Shown here piece by piece: positions 56,617 through 64,000 of a stretch of 64,000 nucleotides of DNA. Made by a program: the position numbers and the translations under genes. The notes beneath the pieces were generated by a model. It was not told where the DNA came from. It searched no databases and saw only the letters and a list, made by a program, of their open reading frames with translations. Each line of letters begins with the position of its first letter. The first letter of the stretch is position 1. The stretch spans positions 1 through 64,000 of the forward strand of contig DASSEX010000049.1 of NCBI GenBank assembly GCA_035695045.1, given 5' to 3'. Origin of the DNA: DASSKP01 sp035695045 (GTDB lineage Bacteria; Actinomycetota; Actinomycetes; JAFAQI01).

Positions 56617-57843
56617 TCAGCTGTTGAAGGTGTCGGTCTTCACCGGCACCCACGCGCCGCCCTTGACCTTGTAGACGGTCAGGACCTTGTTGGTCGTGTC
56701 GCCGTACTGGTCGAAGGAGACATGCCCCGTGACACCGTTCATGTCGGTCTGCTGAACCGCAGCGACGATCGCCTGTCGGACCGACGAGTCGATGCTCGAC
56801 TTGCCCGGGAGCACCTTCGCCAGCGCGTCGATGATGACGTTGGCGGCGTCGTAGCTGTAGGCGCCGTACGCGGAGAAGTCCTCCTTGTAGCCGGCTGCCT
56901 TGTACGCCGACACGAACGCCTGAGCGGAGCTCAGCTGGTCCGTCGGAGCGCCGACGGAGGTCGCGAGGTCACCCTCGGACTTCGGGCCGGCCAGCTTGAT
57001 GTAGGTCGGGTCGTAGATGCCGTCGCCGCCCATCAGCGGGATGTTGAGACCGGCCGCCTTCATCTGCTTCGACAGCGGACCTGCCTCGGGGTACTCGCCG
57101 CCGTAGTAGAGCGCCTGGGCACCGGTCGGCTTGATCTTGCTGATGACGCCGGAGAAGTCCTTGTCGCCGGGGTTGATCGTCTGGTGCGACGTGATCGTGC
57201 CGCCCTGCGACTTCCACTGCTTCTCGAACTGCTGCACCAGGCCGGCACCGTAGGTCTTCTGGTCGTTGACCGTCGCGACCTTGGTGATGCCCTGCGACTT
57301 GAGGTACTGCGCGGCGAACGGACCCTGGATGGCGTCCGTGGTGGCGACGCGGAAGTAGCTCTTGTAGGGACGAACCTTGTTGCCGGTGGCGAAGTTGGGA
57401 CCCTGCGTCAGCATCGGGTTGGTGTTCGCCGGCGAGATCATGACGATGTTCTGGTCGTTGTAGGCCTTCTGCTCCTGCTGCGCCACGCTCGAGTTGAGCG
57501 TGCCGACGACGCCGACGAGGTTGCTCTCACTGGCGAGCCGGGCAGCGACCTGGCCGCCGACGTTGGCGTCGCCCTGGTCGTCCTGCGGGTCGAACTTGAT
57601 CGTCCAGCCCTTGACCTTGTTGGCCTGGTTGGCCTGCTTGACCGCGAGATCAACGCTGTTCTTCATGCCGAGGCCGAGCGCCGACAGGGGCCCGGTCAGC
57701 GGAGCGGACAGGCCGATGACCACGGTGTGGGAGCCGCTGCTTCCGCTCCCACCGCCGCTGCTCTTGTTGCTGCCGCAGCCGGTGACGGCGATGACGCCGA
57801 TGATGGCCGGAATGGCAGCGCGGACGACGTAACGGTTACGCAC
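56617..57843 (-). CDS. livK: Branched-chain amino acid-binding lipoprotein LivK
   Basis: The 408-residue lipoprotein has a short signal with lipobox VTGC and a Gly/Ser linker. It has the Leu/Ile/Val-binding (Peripla_BP_6) fold: VVIGLSAPLTGPLSALGLGMKN, LVGVVGTLNSSVAQQ, and VATVNDQKTYGAGLVQQF. GTG at 57843 is supported by GGGAGGAG upstream. It is the first gene of the operon; LIV or related amino acids are the likely ligand, but the ligand is not proven. Confidence 0.93.
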   Translation of the reverse strand: MRNRYVVRAAIPAIIGVIAVTGCGSNKSSGGGSGSSGSHTVVIGLSAPLTGPLSALGLGMKNSVDLAVKQANQANKVKGWTIKFDPQDDQGDANVGGQVAARLASESNLVGVVGTLNSSVAQQEQKAYNDQNIVMISPANTNPMLTQGPNFATGNKVRPYKSYFRVATTDAIQGPFAAQYLKSQGITKVATVNDQKTYGAGLVQQFEKQWKSQGGTITSHQTINPGDKDFSGVISKIKPTGAQALYYGGEYPEAGPLSKQMKAAGLNIPLMGGDGIYDPTYIKLAGPKSEGDLATSVGAPTDQLSSAQAFVSAYKAAGYKEDFSAYGAYSYDAANVIIDALAKVLPGKSSIDSSVRQAIVAAVQQTDMNGVTGHVSFDQYGDTTNKVLTVYKVKGGAWVPVKTDTFNS

Positions 57844-57979
57844 GTCTGGCTCCTCCCTATTTCCTGTCACGACCTGCGGAGCAGGACGGGTCGACCGACT
57901 GATCATGCCGGTTCGCGGGCAACCTAGCGTGTTCCGGCCGCGCGGCAAACACACGTTGCCGTGTCGTGATCGTCCAATT

Positions 57980-58570
57980 TCAGGCGGACGGACCGTCCGT
58001 GCCCGCGACGACACCCTCAGCGACCGCCCGCATCGTCGTTCTACGGTCCATCGAAGTCTTCTGTATCCAGCGAAATGCCTCAGGTTCGGACATGCCGTTG
58101 TCCGCCTGGAGCCGGCCTTTGGCTCGGTCCACGACCTTGCGGGTCTCGAGGCGTTCGTTGAGGTCTTGGACCTCGGTCTCGAGTGCGGTGAGCTGCGCGG
58201 CGCGGCTGACGGCGACCTCGATCGTCGGGATGAGGTCGCTCTTGGCGAAGGGCTTGACCAGATAGGCCATCGCGCCCGCCTCGACAGCCCTCTCGACCAG
58301 CTCACGCTGGGAGAAGGCCGTCAGCATGACCACCGGGGCGATGCGGTTCTTGACGATCTGCTCGGCCGCGGAGATGCCGTCGAGCACCGGCATCTTGACG
58401 TCCAGGATCACCAGGTCCGGGCTGAGCTCCTCGGCGAGGCGGACTGCCTCTTGGCCGTCACCCGCCTCGCCGACGACGTCGTACCCCTCTTCCTGGAGCA
58501 TCTCCTTCAGGTCGAGGCGGATGAGCGCCTCGTCCTCGGCGATGAGAACGCGCCGCGACCTCGTCGTCAC
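57980..58570 (-). CDS. pdtaR: ANTAR-domain response regulator (PdtaR type)
   Basis: The 196-residue protein has an N-terminal receiver domain (VLIAEDEALIRLDLKEML; phosphoacceptor D57 in LVILDVKMP; conserved TAFS and VKPF). It ends in an ANTAR RNA-binding domain (about 130-192: ETEVQDLNERLETRKVVDRA; AFRWIQKTSMDRRTTM). ANTAR proteins act as antiterminators on tandem hairpins. The neighbourhood (polA, liv operon, tRNA-Leu) resembles that of the mycobacterial PdtaR gene. The sensor kinase is not in this window. Confidence 0.93.
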   Translation of the reverse strand: MTTRSRRVLIAEDEALIRLDLKEMLQEEGYDVVGEAGDGQEAVRLAEELSPDLVILDVKMPVLDGISAAEQIVKNRIAPVVMLTAFSQRELVERAVEAGAMAYLVKPFAKSDLIPTIEVAVSRAAQLTALETEVQDLNERLETRKVVDRAKGRLQADNGMSEPEAFRWIQKTSMDRRTTMRAVAEGVVAGTDGPSA

Positions 58571-58629
58571 GGCGGGAAGGCTATCGAGCGGTCATTCAAG
58601 AGCACGCCATCGGCTAACTTTGAGGCGCC

Positions 58630-58712
58630 GCCGGGGTGATGGAATGGCAGACATGGAGGTCTCAAAAACCTCTGCTCGAAAGGGCGTGCGGGTTCGAGTC
58701 CCGCTCCCGGCA
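58630..58712 (+). tRNA. tRNA-Leu (anticodon CAA)
   Basis: An 83-nt gene folds into a class II tRNA. The acceptor stem GCCGGGG pairs with TCCCGGC, followed by discriminator A. The anticodon stem GAGGT/ACCTC closes the loop CTCAAAA, giving anticodon CAA. A long variable arm (TGCTCGAAAGGGCGT) and the T arm GCGGG-TTCGAGT-CCCGC follow. CCA is not encoded. Confidence 0.95.
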
Positions 58713-58975
58713 CTTCCGAGAGCCGCCGACCATGCGCGCGTTGTCGCATGAGCCACAGCCGGCGCTCCACGGCAGCGCCCCCGGCGCATCGCTTGTGCTC
58801 GAGCATTGCTGCCCTGCCCGGTCGAATGAGCGGCTATCGACCGGGTGGATGAGCAAAGCTGCGGGCTCAGTCGCGGCGAAACTGTCGCAGCTGGCTTGCC
58901 TTGTCAGTGAATGCACGACGAGGTAGCTCGAGAGCGCGCGATCGCCGCACTCGACGAGTTCGTCGGACCCGAACG

Positions 58976-60346
58976 CTAAGGTCCGCTCGACCAGACCGGC
59001 GCGTCGGCGCCCCAGCGGCCGCCGACCGCTGTCCAGTCATCCGGACCGCCTGCGACCTGCACCGCCGGCGACGGGTAACGCAGTCGACCCGCCGGCGTGT
59101 CCTTCTCCATCAAGACGTCGTCGACTGCGGGGAGCGCGCCGACGGACGCGGGTCGTGCGGCGTCCAGCAGCCAGTGCGCCGTCCGGACCAGGCTCATCTG
59201 CACGTGAAGTGAGCCCTCCCCCGCCAACTGCCGCGCGAGCGCGTGCATCACGGCCGCGGCCAGCAGGTAGCCGGTGGCGTGATCCAGCGCCTGCGCCGGG
59301 AGGGCGCCGGGTGTCGCACCGTCAGCCGATTCGGCCAACGCGATGCCCGTCGCCGCCTGCACGATGCTGTCGAACCCGCGCCGCCCACCCCACGGGCCGC
59401 TGTCGCCCCAGGCACTCAGCGTCGCCACGACGACGCCCGGCCGGCGCTCCGCCAGCTCCGCCGGGTCGAGCCCGTACGACGTCAACGCGCCGGGTCGGTA
59501 TCCCGTGACGACCACGTCGGCAGAAGACAACAGGTCCTCGAAGCTCGCCCGCCCTGAAGGGTCGTCGAGGTCGAGCAATGTCGACCGCTTCCCCATCCCG
59601 GTGTCGACGTACTGCCAGGAGATCTCCGGCAGTCGCGGCGAGTCGATCCGCAGCACGTCTGCGCCCAGCAGCGCCAGCGTCCGCGTCGCGACCGGTCCGG
59701 CGATCACGCGGGTGAGGTCGAGCACGCGCACGTCCGCCATCGGCCGCAGCGGCGCGGACGGCGCACGTTCCAGTCGTCGCCCCCCTGTAGTGGCGAGCGG
59801 GCGCCAGGCGACGAGCGGCGTCGCGTCGACAACCGCAGCGTGCGGGTCCGCCCGCCACTCCTCCGCAGTCCGTACGGCGACACCGATCGCGCCCGCGGCG
59901 GCCAACGCATCCTCGACCTGACGTGCCGACTGTCGCGACATCGCCGTCGCCACGTCGTCAGCGCCGGCGGAGTCCGGCAAACCGAGAGCAGCCAGCAACC
60001 GGGAGCGATGGTGCGGGTAGTTGCCGTGCGTCCGCACCCACCCATCAGTCGTCGGCCAGAAGCGCGACATCTCCGCGAAGCCACTGACGCCGCGCCCGTC
60101 GATCCGGAGCAACCGGTCACTGCGGAACGCAGCGCTCACCCGCCGGCCGTCGGTCCGTGACATCGGCAGCGGCCCACCGCGCGCATGTGCCAGTGCAGCC
60201 GCCGCTGTGGCGGCGGCTGCGACCGAGCCAACCGCCAGATCGGTTGTCGCGAGCGCCGATGGCAGGACATCGTCGGCATCGACGACCCGCACCGGCGGTG
60301 GCGGCGCGCCCGCCAGCTCCCAGAACTCGGAGAGCAGTGCGTTCAC
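58976..60346 (-). CDS. Family III CoA-transferase (CaiB/BaiF) with atypical domain order
   Basis: The 456-residue protein has the CaiB-type core in its C-terminal half: RVLDLTRVIAGPVATRTLALLGADVLRIDSP from about 205, GKRSTLLDLDDPSGR, and the likely catalytic Asp in AQALDHATGYL. The N-terminal 200 residues contain motifs that normally stand at the C-terminal end of this family (FWPTTDGWVRTHGNYPHHRS, VRTAEEWRADPHA), so the protein looks circularly permuted or a duplicated fusion. It transfers CoA between organic acids; the substrate is unknown. Confidence 0.85.
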   Translation of the reverse strand: MNALLSEFWELAGAPPPPVRVVDADDVLPSALATTDLAVGSVAAAATAAAALAHARGGPLPMSRTDGRRVSAAFRSDRLLRIDGRGVSGFAEMSRFWPTTDGWVRTHGNYPHHRSRLLAALGLPDSAGADDVATAMSRQSARQVEDALAAAGAIGVAVRTAEEWRADPHAAVVDATPLVAWRPLATTGGRRLERAPSAPLRPMADVRVLDLTRVIAGPVATRTLALLGADVLRIDSPRLPEISWQYVDTGMGKRSTLLDLDDPSGRASFEDLLSSADVVVTGYRPGALTSYGLDPAELAERRPGVVVATLSAWGDSGPWGGRRGFDSIVQAATGIALAESADGATPGALPAQALDHATGYLLAAAVMHALARQLAGEGSLHVQMSLVRTAHWLLDAARPASVGALPAVDDVLMEKDTPAGRLRYPSPAVQVAGGPDDWTAVGGRWGADAPVWSSGP

Positions 60347-60373
60347 GCCGCCACGTTAGGCGGTGCGGAAGGC

Positions 60374-60928
60374 TCAGCCCGCGAAGCGGTCGACCAGCTC
60401 CTGGCAGAACGCCTTCAGGTCGTCCGGCTTGCGGCTCGAGATGATGACGCCGGGGCCGCTGTCGTCGACGTGCACCTCTTCGTCGACCCAGGTCCCGCCG
60501 GCGTTCTCGATGTCCGTCTGCAGGGACGGCCAGGACGTCAGCGTCCGACCCTTCACGACGGCTGCCTCGACCAGCGTCCACGGCCCGTGACAGATGACCG
60601 CGATCGGCTTGCCGGCGTCGGCGAAGGCGCCGGCGAACGAGACCGCTTCGGAGTTCATGCGCAGCTGGTCCGGGTTGGCCACGCCGCCCGGGAGCACCAG
60701 ACCGTCGTACGTCGCCACGTCCGCAGAATCCACGGTCTCGTCGACGTCGAACGTGTCGGCCTTGTCGAGGTGGTTGAAGGCCTGCACCTTGCCCGACTCG
60801 AGCGACACGAGCTTCGGGGTGCCGCCGGCCTCCTCGACCGCCTTCCACGGCTCGGTCAACTCGACCTGCTCGATGCCCTCGGTCGCCACGAGGAACGCGA
60901 TCGTCTTGCCTTTGAGTTCGTCAGCCAT
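60374..60928 (-). CDS. DJ-1/PfpI-family protein
   Basis: The 184-residue protein has the class I glutamine amidotransferase-like fold with the nucleophile elbow AVICHGPW (Cys113, His114), the Glu in TEGIEQVE near residue 18 and the C-terminal GVIISSRKPDDL. Related proteins are deglycases or stress proteins (YraA/PfpI). It lies between gltD (downstream end) and the CoA-transferase on the same strand. Chemical function is inferred from family. Confidence 0.88.
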   Translation of the reverse strand: MADELKGKTIAFLVATEGIEQVELTEPWKAVEEAGGTPKLVSLESGKVQAFNHLDKADTFDVDETVDSADVATYDGLVLPGGVANPDQLRMNSEAVSFAGAFADAGKPIAVICHGPWTLVEAAVVKGRTLTSWPSLQTDIENAGGTWVDEEVHVDDSGPGVIISSRKPDDLKAFCQELVDRFAG

Positions 60929-60958
60929 ACCTCAAGCGTTACCGGTGACACACCCGGA

Positions 60959-60980
60959 AAACTGACGCCGGCGCCAGTTT
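60959..60980 (-). terminator. Intrinsic terminator after gltBD
   Basis: On the minus strand a 22-bp palindrome with one mismatch (arms AAACTGGCGCC and GGCGTCAGTTT) begins at the last base of the gltD stop and leads into a TTTT run. This is the most classical terminator in the window. Confidence 0.75.
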
Positions 60981-62422
60981 CAGCCGATGGGCCGGTCGGT
61001 CGGCTTCACCGGTGCCGGCAGCTGCGTGTCGCCCATCAGCCACCGGTCGACGGACGACGCGCAGGCGCGTCCCTCCGCGATCGCCCAGACGATGAGCGAC
61101 TGCCCACGACCCATGTCACCGCAGACGAAGACACCGGGAACGGACGTCGCCCAGTCGTCACCACGCGCGACGTTGGACCGCTGGTCGAGCTCTACGCCCA
61201 AGCCCTCGAGCAGTGCACCCTTCTCCGGCCCGGTGAACCCCATCGCGAGGAACACCAGCTGCGCGGGCAGCTCGCGCTCCGTGCCCTCGATCACCTGGAA
61301 CTTGTCGTCGACCTCGGCGATCACCAGTCCGGCGACAGCACCGTTGCCGTCGTCGAGGAAGCGCTGCGTCGACACGGCGAAGACCCGCTCGCCGCCCTCT
61401 TCATGTGCGGACGAGACGCGGAAGATCATGGGGTACGTCGGCCAGGGCATCGCCTCGCTGCGCTGCTGTGGCGGTCGCGGCAGGATCTCGAGCTGGGTGA
61501 CGGATCGAGCACCCTGACGGTGCGCGGTGCCGAGGCAGTCGGCGCCCGTGTCACCGCCACCGATGATGACGACGTCCTTGCCCTTGGCGTCGATCGGTGG
61601 CGCCTCGATGTCGCCCTGTTGCACACGGTTGGCACCCGGCAGGTAGTCCATCGCGAAGTGCACACCGGACAGCTCACGGCCGGGGACCGGAAGGTCACGG
61701 GGGGCCGTCGCTCCGCCCGCGAGCACGATGGCGTCGTAGCGCTTGCGCAGCTGCTCCGCGGTGATGTCGACGCCGACGTCGACTCCCGGACGGAACCGCG
61801 TGCCCTCGTCACGCATCTGCTGCAGCCGCAGGTCGAGGTGGCGCTTCTCCATCTTGAACTCGGGGATGCCGTAACGCAGCAGGCCACCGATGCGGTCCGC
61901 CCGCTCGAACACGACGACGGTGTGGCCGGCGCGGGTCAGCTGTTGCGCGGCCGCGAGTCCCGCGGGACCGGAGCCGACGACGGCGACGGTCTTGCCGGAC
62001 AACCGGTCCGGGACGTGCGGCGTGATCCACCCGGCTTCCCACGCCCGGTCGACGATCTCGACCTCGACCTGCTTGATCGTCACCGGGTCCTGGTTGATGC
62101 CGAGAACGCATGCCGTCTCGCACGGCGCGGGGCACAGCCGGCCGGTGAACTCCGGGAAGTTGTTGGTGGCGTGCAGCCGCTCGATCGCCTCGCGCCAGTC
62201 ATCACGCCAGACCAGGTCGTTCCACTCGGGGATCAGGTTGCCGAGCGGGCAGCCCTGGTGACAGAACGGGATGCCGCAGTCCATGCACCGGCCGGCCTGC
62301 TTCTGCAGCCGCTGCTGTTCGAAGTCCTCGTAGACCTCGCGCCAGTCCTGGATACGTACGTCGACCGGCCGCCGCGTCGGTGTCTCGCGCGGGGTGGTGA
62401 GGAAGCCGTGTGGGTCAGCCAT
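60980..62422 (-). CDS. gltD: Glutamate synthase, small (beta) subunit
   Basis: GltD carries NADPH electrons to GltB for glutamate synthesis. The 480-residue protein has the N-terminal Fe-S Cys motifs (CMDCGIPFCHQGCP, CPAPCETAC), the FAD-binding VAVVGSGPAGLAAAQQL and the NADPH-binding VIIGGGDTGADCLG. The ATG at 62422 overlaps the gltB stop by 8 nt, so translation is coupled. A terminator follows. Confidence 0.96.
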   Translation of the reverse strand: MADPHGFLTTPRETPTRRPVDVRIQDWREVYEDFEQQRLQKQAGRCMDCGIPFCHQGCPLGNLIPEWNDLVWRDDWREAIERLHATNNFPEFTGRLCPAPCETACVLGINQDPVTIKQVEVEIVDRAWEAGWITPHVPDRLSGKTVAVVGSGPAGLAAAQQLTRAGHTVVVFERADRIGGLLRYGIPEFKMEKRHLDLRLQQMRDEGTRFRPGVDVGVDITAEQLRKRYDAIVLAGGATAPRDLPVPGRELSGVHFAMDYLPGANRVQQGDIEAPPIDAKGKDVVIIGGGDTGADCLGTAHRQGARSVTQLEILPRPPQQRSEAMPWPTYPMIFRVSSAHEEGGERVFAVSTQRFLDDGNGAVAGLVIAEVDDKFQVIEGTERELPAQLVFLAMGFTGPEKGALLEGLGVELDQRSNVARGDDWATSVPGVFVCGDMGRGQSLIVWAIAEGRACASSVDRWLMGDTQLPAPVKPTDRPIG

Positions 62423-64000
62423 GTGCCGCCGCCATGATCGCCTCGTCGATGTTGATGCCTTGCTTCTCCGCCTCACGTGCGGCGGTCATCACCCGCTTGT
62501 AGTCACGCGGCATGATCTTCGCGAACCGATCGACGGCGTCGTCCCATTCGGCGAGCAGCGACGCCGCGACCGTCGAACCCGTCTCGGCGGCGTGCTTGGT
62601 GACGACGTCGCGCAGGAACGTGCGGTCGTCGTCCTCGAGCGGGTCGACGTCGACCATCTCGCGGTTGAGCCGCTTCTCGTCCAGGTCGATGACGTAGGCG
62701 ATCCCTCCGCTCATGCCCGCGGCGATGTTGCGCCCGGTGCGTCCGAGGATCACGACCCGGCCGCCGGTCATGTACTCGCAGGCGTGGTCGCCCACACCTT
62801 CGACGACGGCGACAGCGCCGGAGTTGCGGACGCAGAAGCGCTCGCCGACGACACCGCGCACGAACATCTCGCCGCCGGTGGCGCCGTACAGGATGACGTT
62901 GCCCGCAACGATGTTGTCCTCGGCCCGGAACGGCGCGTCCGGAGCGGGCCGGACGACGACACGGCCGCCGGACAGCCCCTTGCCGACGTAGTCGTTGGCA
63001 TCGCCGACCAACCGCATCGTGATGCCGCGCGGCACGAATGCGCCGAACGACTGACCGGCCGAGCCCGTGAAGGTCACGTCGATGGTGTTGTCCGGCAGGC
63101 CCTCGTCGCCCCAGCGCTTGGTGACCTCGTGACCAAGCATGGTCCCGACGGTGCGGTTGACGTTGCGGATCGGCAGCTCGAGCGTGACCGGCTGCATGCT
63201 CGACAGCGCGCCCTCGCACAGCTGGATCAGCGTGTTGTCCAGCGCCTTGTCGAGACCGTGGTCCTGGGACGTCACGCAGTGACGTGGCCCTTCGACCTCC
63301 GGCTGGTGGAGGATCGGTGCGAGGTCGAGACCGCTCGCCTTCCAGTGCGAGACGGCATCGGTCGTGTCGAGCAGCTCGACGTGCCCGACGGCCTCCTCGA
63401 TCGACCGGAACCCGAGCGCGGCCAGGTGCTCCCGCACCTCTTCCGCCAGGAACTCGAAGAAGTTGACCACGAACTCCGGCTTACCGGTGAAGCGCTCGCG
63501 CAGGGTCGGGTTCTGTGTCGCCACACCGACCGGACAGGTGTCGAGGTGGCAGACGCGCATCATGATGCAGCCGCTGACGACGAGCGGAGCGGTCGCGAAG
63601 CCGAACTCCTCGGCCCCGAGCAGCGCAGCGATGACGACGTCACGACCGGTCTTCATCTGGCCGTCGACCTGCACGACGATGCGATCACGCAGGCCGTTGA
63701 GCAGCAGCGTCTGCTGCGTCTCGGCCAGACCGAGCTCCCACGGCGCGCCCGCATGCTTGAGCGACGTCAGCGGCGAGGCGCCCGTCCCGCCGTCGTGTCC
63801 CGAGATCAGTACGACGTCCGCGTGCGCCTTCGCGACACCGGCGGCGACCGTCCCGACACCGACCTCGGCGACGAGCTTGACGTGCACGCGCGCCGACGGG
63901 TTGGAGTTCTTCAGGTCGTGGATGAGCTGCTTGAGGTCCTCGATGGAGTAGATGTCGTGGTGCGGCGGCGGTGAGATCAGCCCGACGCCGGGCGTCGAGT
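62415..64000 (-). CDS. gltB: Glutamate synthase, large (alpha) subunit, C-terminal part
   Basis: About 528 residues are visible; the 5' part lies beyond the right edge. The FMN/2-oxoglutarate-binding barrel reads through SPPPHHDIYSIEDLKQLI and LISGHDGGTGASPLTSLKHAG, followed by the 3Fe-4S cysteines CIMMRVCHLDTCPVG and the C-terminal Gly-rich GXGXG domain (GATGGEMFVRG). Identity is firm; the missing part is the N-terminal amidotransferase domain. Confidence 0.95.
   Translation of the reverse strand, partial: STPGVGLISPPPHHDIYSIEDLKQLIHDLKNSNPSARVHVKLVAEVGVGTVAAGVAKAHADVVLISGHDGGTGASPLTSLKHAGAPWELGLAETQQTLLLNGLRDRIVVQVDGQMKTGRDVVIAALLGAEEFGFATAPLVVSGCIMMRVCHLDTCPVGVATQNPTLRERFTGKPEFVVNFFEFLAEEVREHLAALGFRSIEEAVGHVELLDTTDAVSHWKASGLDLAPILHQPEVEGPRHCVTSQDHGLDKALDNTLIQLCEGALSSMQPVTLELPIRNVNRTVGTMLGHEVTKRWGDEGLPDNTIDVTFTGSAGQSFGAFVPRGITMRLVGDANDYVGKGLSGGRVVVRPAPDAPFRAEDNIVAGNVILYGATGGEMFVRGVVGERFCVRNSGAVAVVEGVGDHACEYMTGGRVVILGRTGRNIAAGMSGGIAYVIDLDEKRLNREMVDVDPLEDDDRTFLRDVVTKHAAETGSTVAASLLAEWDDAVDRFAKIMPRDYKRVMTAAREAEKQGINIDEAIMAAAHG

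Noticed and set aside
58911..58979. Possible 22-codon ORF after the tRNA
   Set aside because: It has no clear ribosome-binding site, overlaps the CoA-transferase stop, and is too short to judge.

Overview
The window is a high-GC actinobacterial chromosome segment. The evidence is WhiA, an SsgA/SsgB-family protein, an ANTAR response regulator of the PdtaR type, the DUF3068 (PorA-like) family, and the actinobacterial order polA / rpsA-coaE / uvrB / uvrA / uvrC-rapZ-yvcK-whiA-gap-pgk-tpiA / secG. GTG starts and 1-4 nt gene overlaps are common. A Frankiales- or Jatrophihabitans-like, morphologically developing actinobacterium is plausible, but the genus cannot be fixed from this sequence. No insertion sequence, prophage, rRNA operon or CRISPR array was seen.

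Layout. (1) 95-8837 is a cyclic-nucleotide island. It holds a fused two-domain class III cyclase with AAA ATPase and TPR parts (soluble adenylyl cyclase-like), a CRP/FNR regulator, and a minus-strand operon. The operon encodes a metallo-beta-lactamase-fold hydrolase, a PqqD-like/M50 membrane protease with two cyclic-nucleotide-binding (CNB) domains, and a tiny zinc-binding protein. It is followed by a 62-residue protein ending in ten Thr-Arg-Gln repeats, preceded by two tandem CRP-like sites. A divergent stand-alone CNB protein completes the set. (2) 8867-15343: secG and a complete Dpp/Opp-type peptide ABC operon. (3) 15571-23511: tpiA-pgk-gap, whiA-yvcK-rapZ-uvrC. (4) 23611-29012: an SsgA/SsgB-like protein, two exported proteins (one a snapalysin-like protein that has lost its catalytic residues), uvrA and a metallo-beta-lactamase-fold hydrolase. 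(5) 29226-34300: a secreted BNR-propeller protein and a two-SDR-domain reductase. (6) 34405-40650: a sugar-type ABC operon translationally coupled to an exported XXXLXXG-repeat protein. (7) 40892-51599: uvrB, a TIM-barrel exported protein, coaE, rpsA, a methyltransferase, DUF3068 and a small membrane protein, and polA. (8) 51645-58570: a GNAT protein, a livK-H-M-G-F branched-chain amino acid ABC operon, and the ANTAR regulator. (9) 58630-64000: tRNA-Leu(CAA), a family III CoA-transferase, a DJ-1/PfpI protein, gltD, and gltB running off the right edge.

How the genes work together. The backbone covers lower glycolysis, nucleotide-excision repair (all three Uvr subunits), nitrogen assimilation (GltBD), replication/translation (PolA, S1) and CoA synthesis. 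Three ABC importers (peptide, sugar, branched-chain amino acid) are set among these genes. The most unusual part is the left 9 kb. It can be read as one circuit: a nucleotide signal is made by the cyclase and sensed by CRP and by three further CNB domains. It might be removed by the hydrolase, and it may drive the TRQ-repeat protein and its candidate partner, the PqqD-M50 protease. The circuit model is inference; the individual domains and sites are visible in the sequence.
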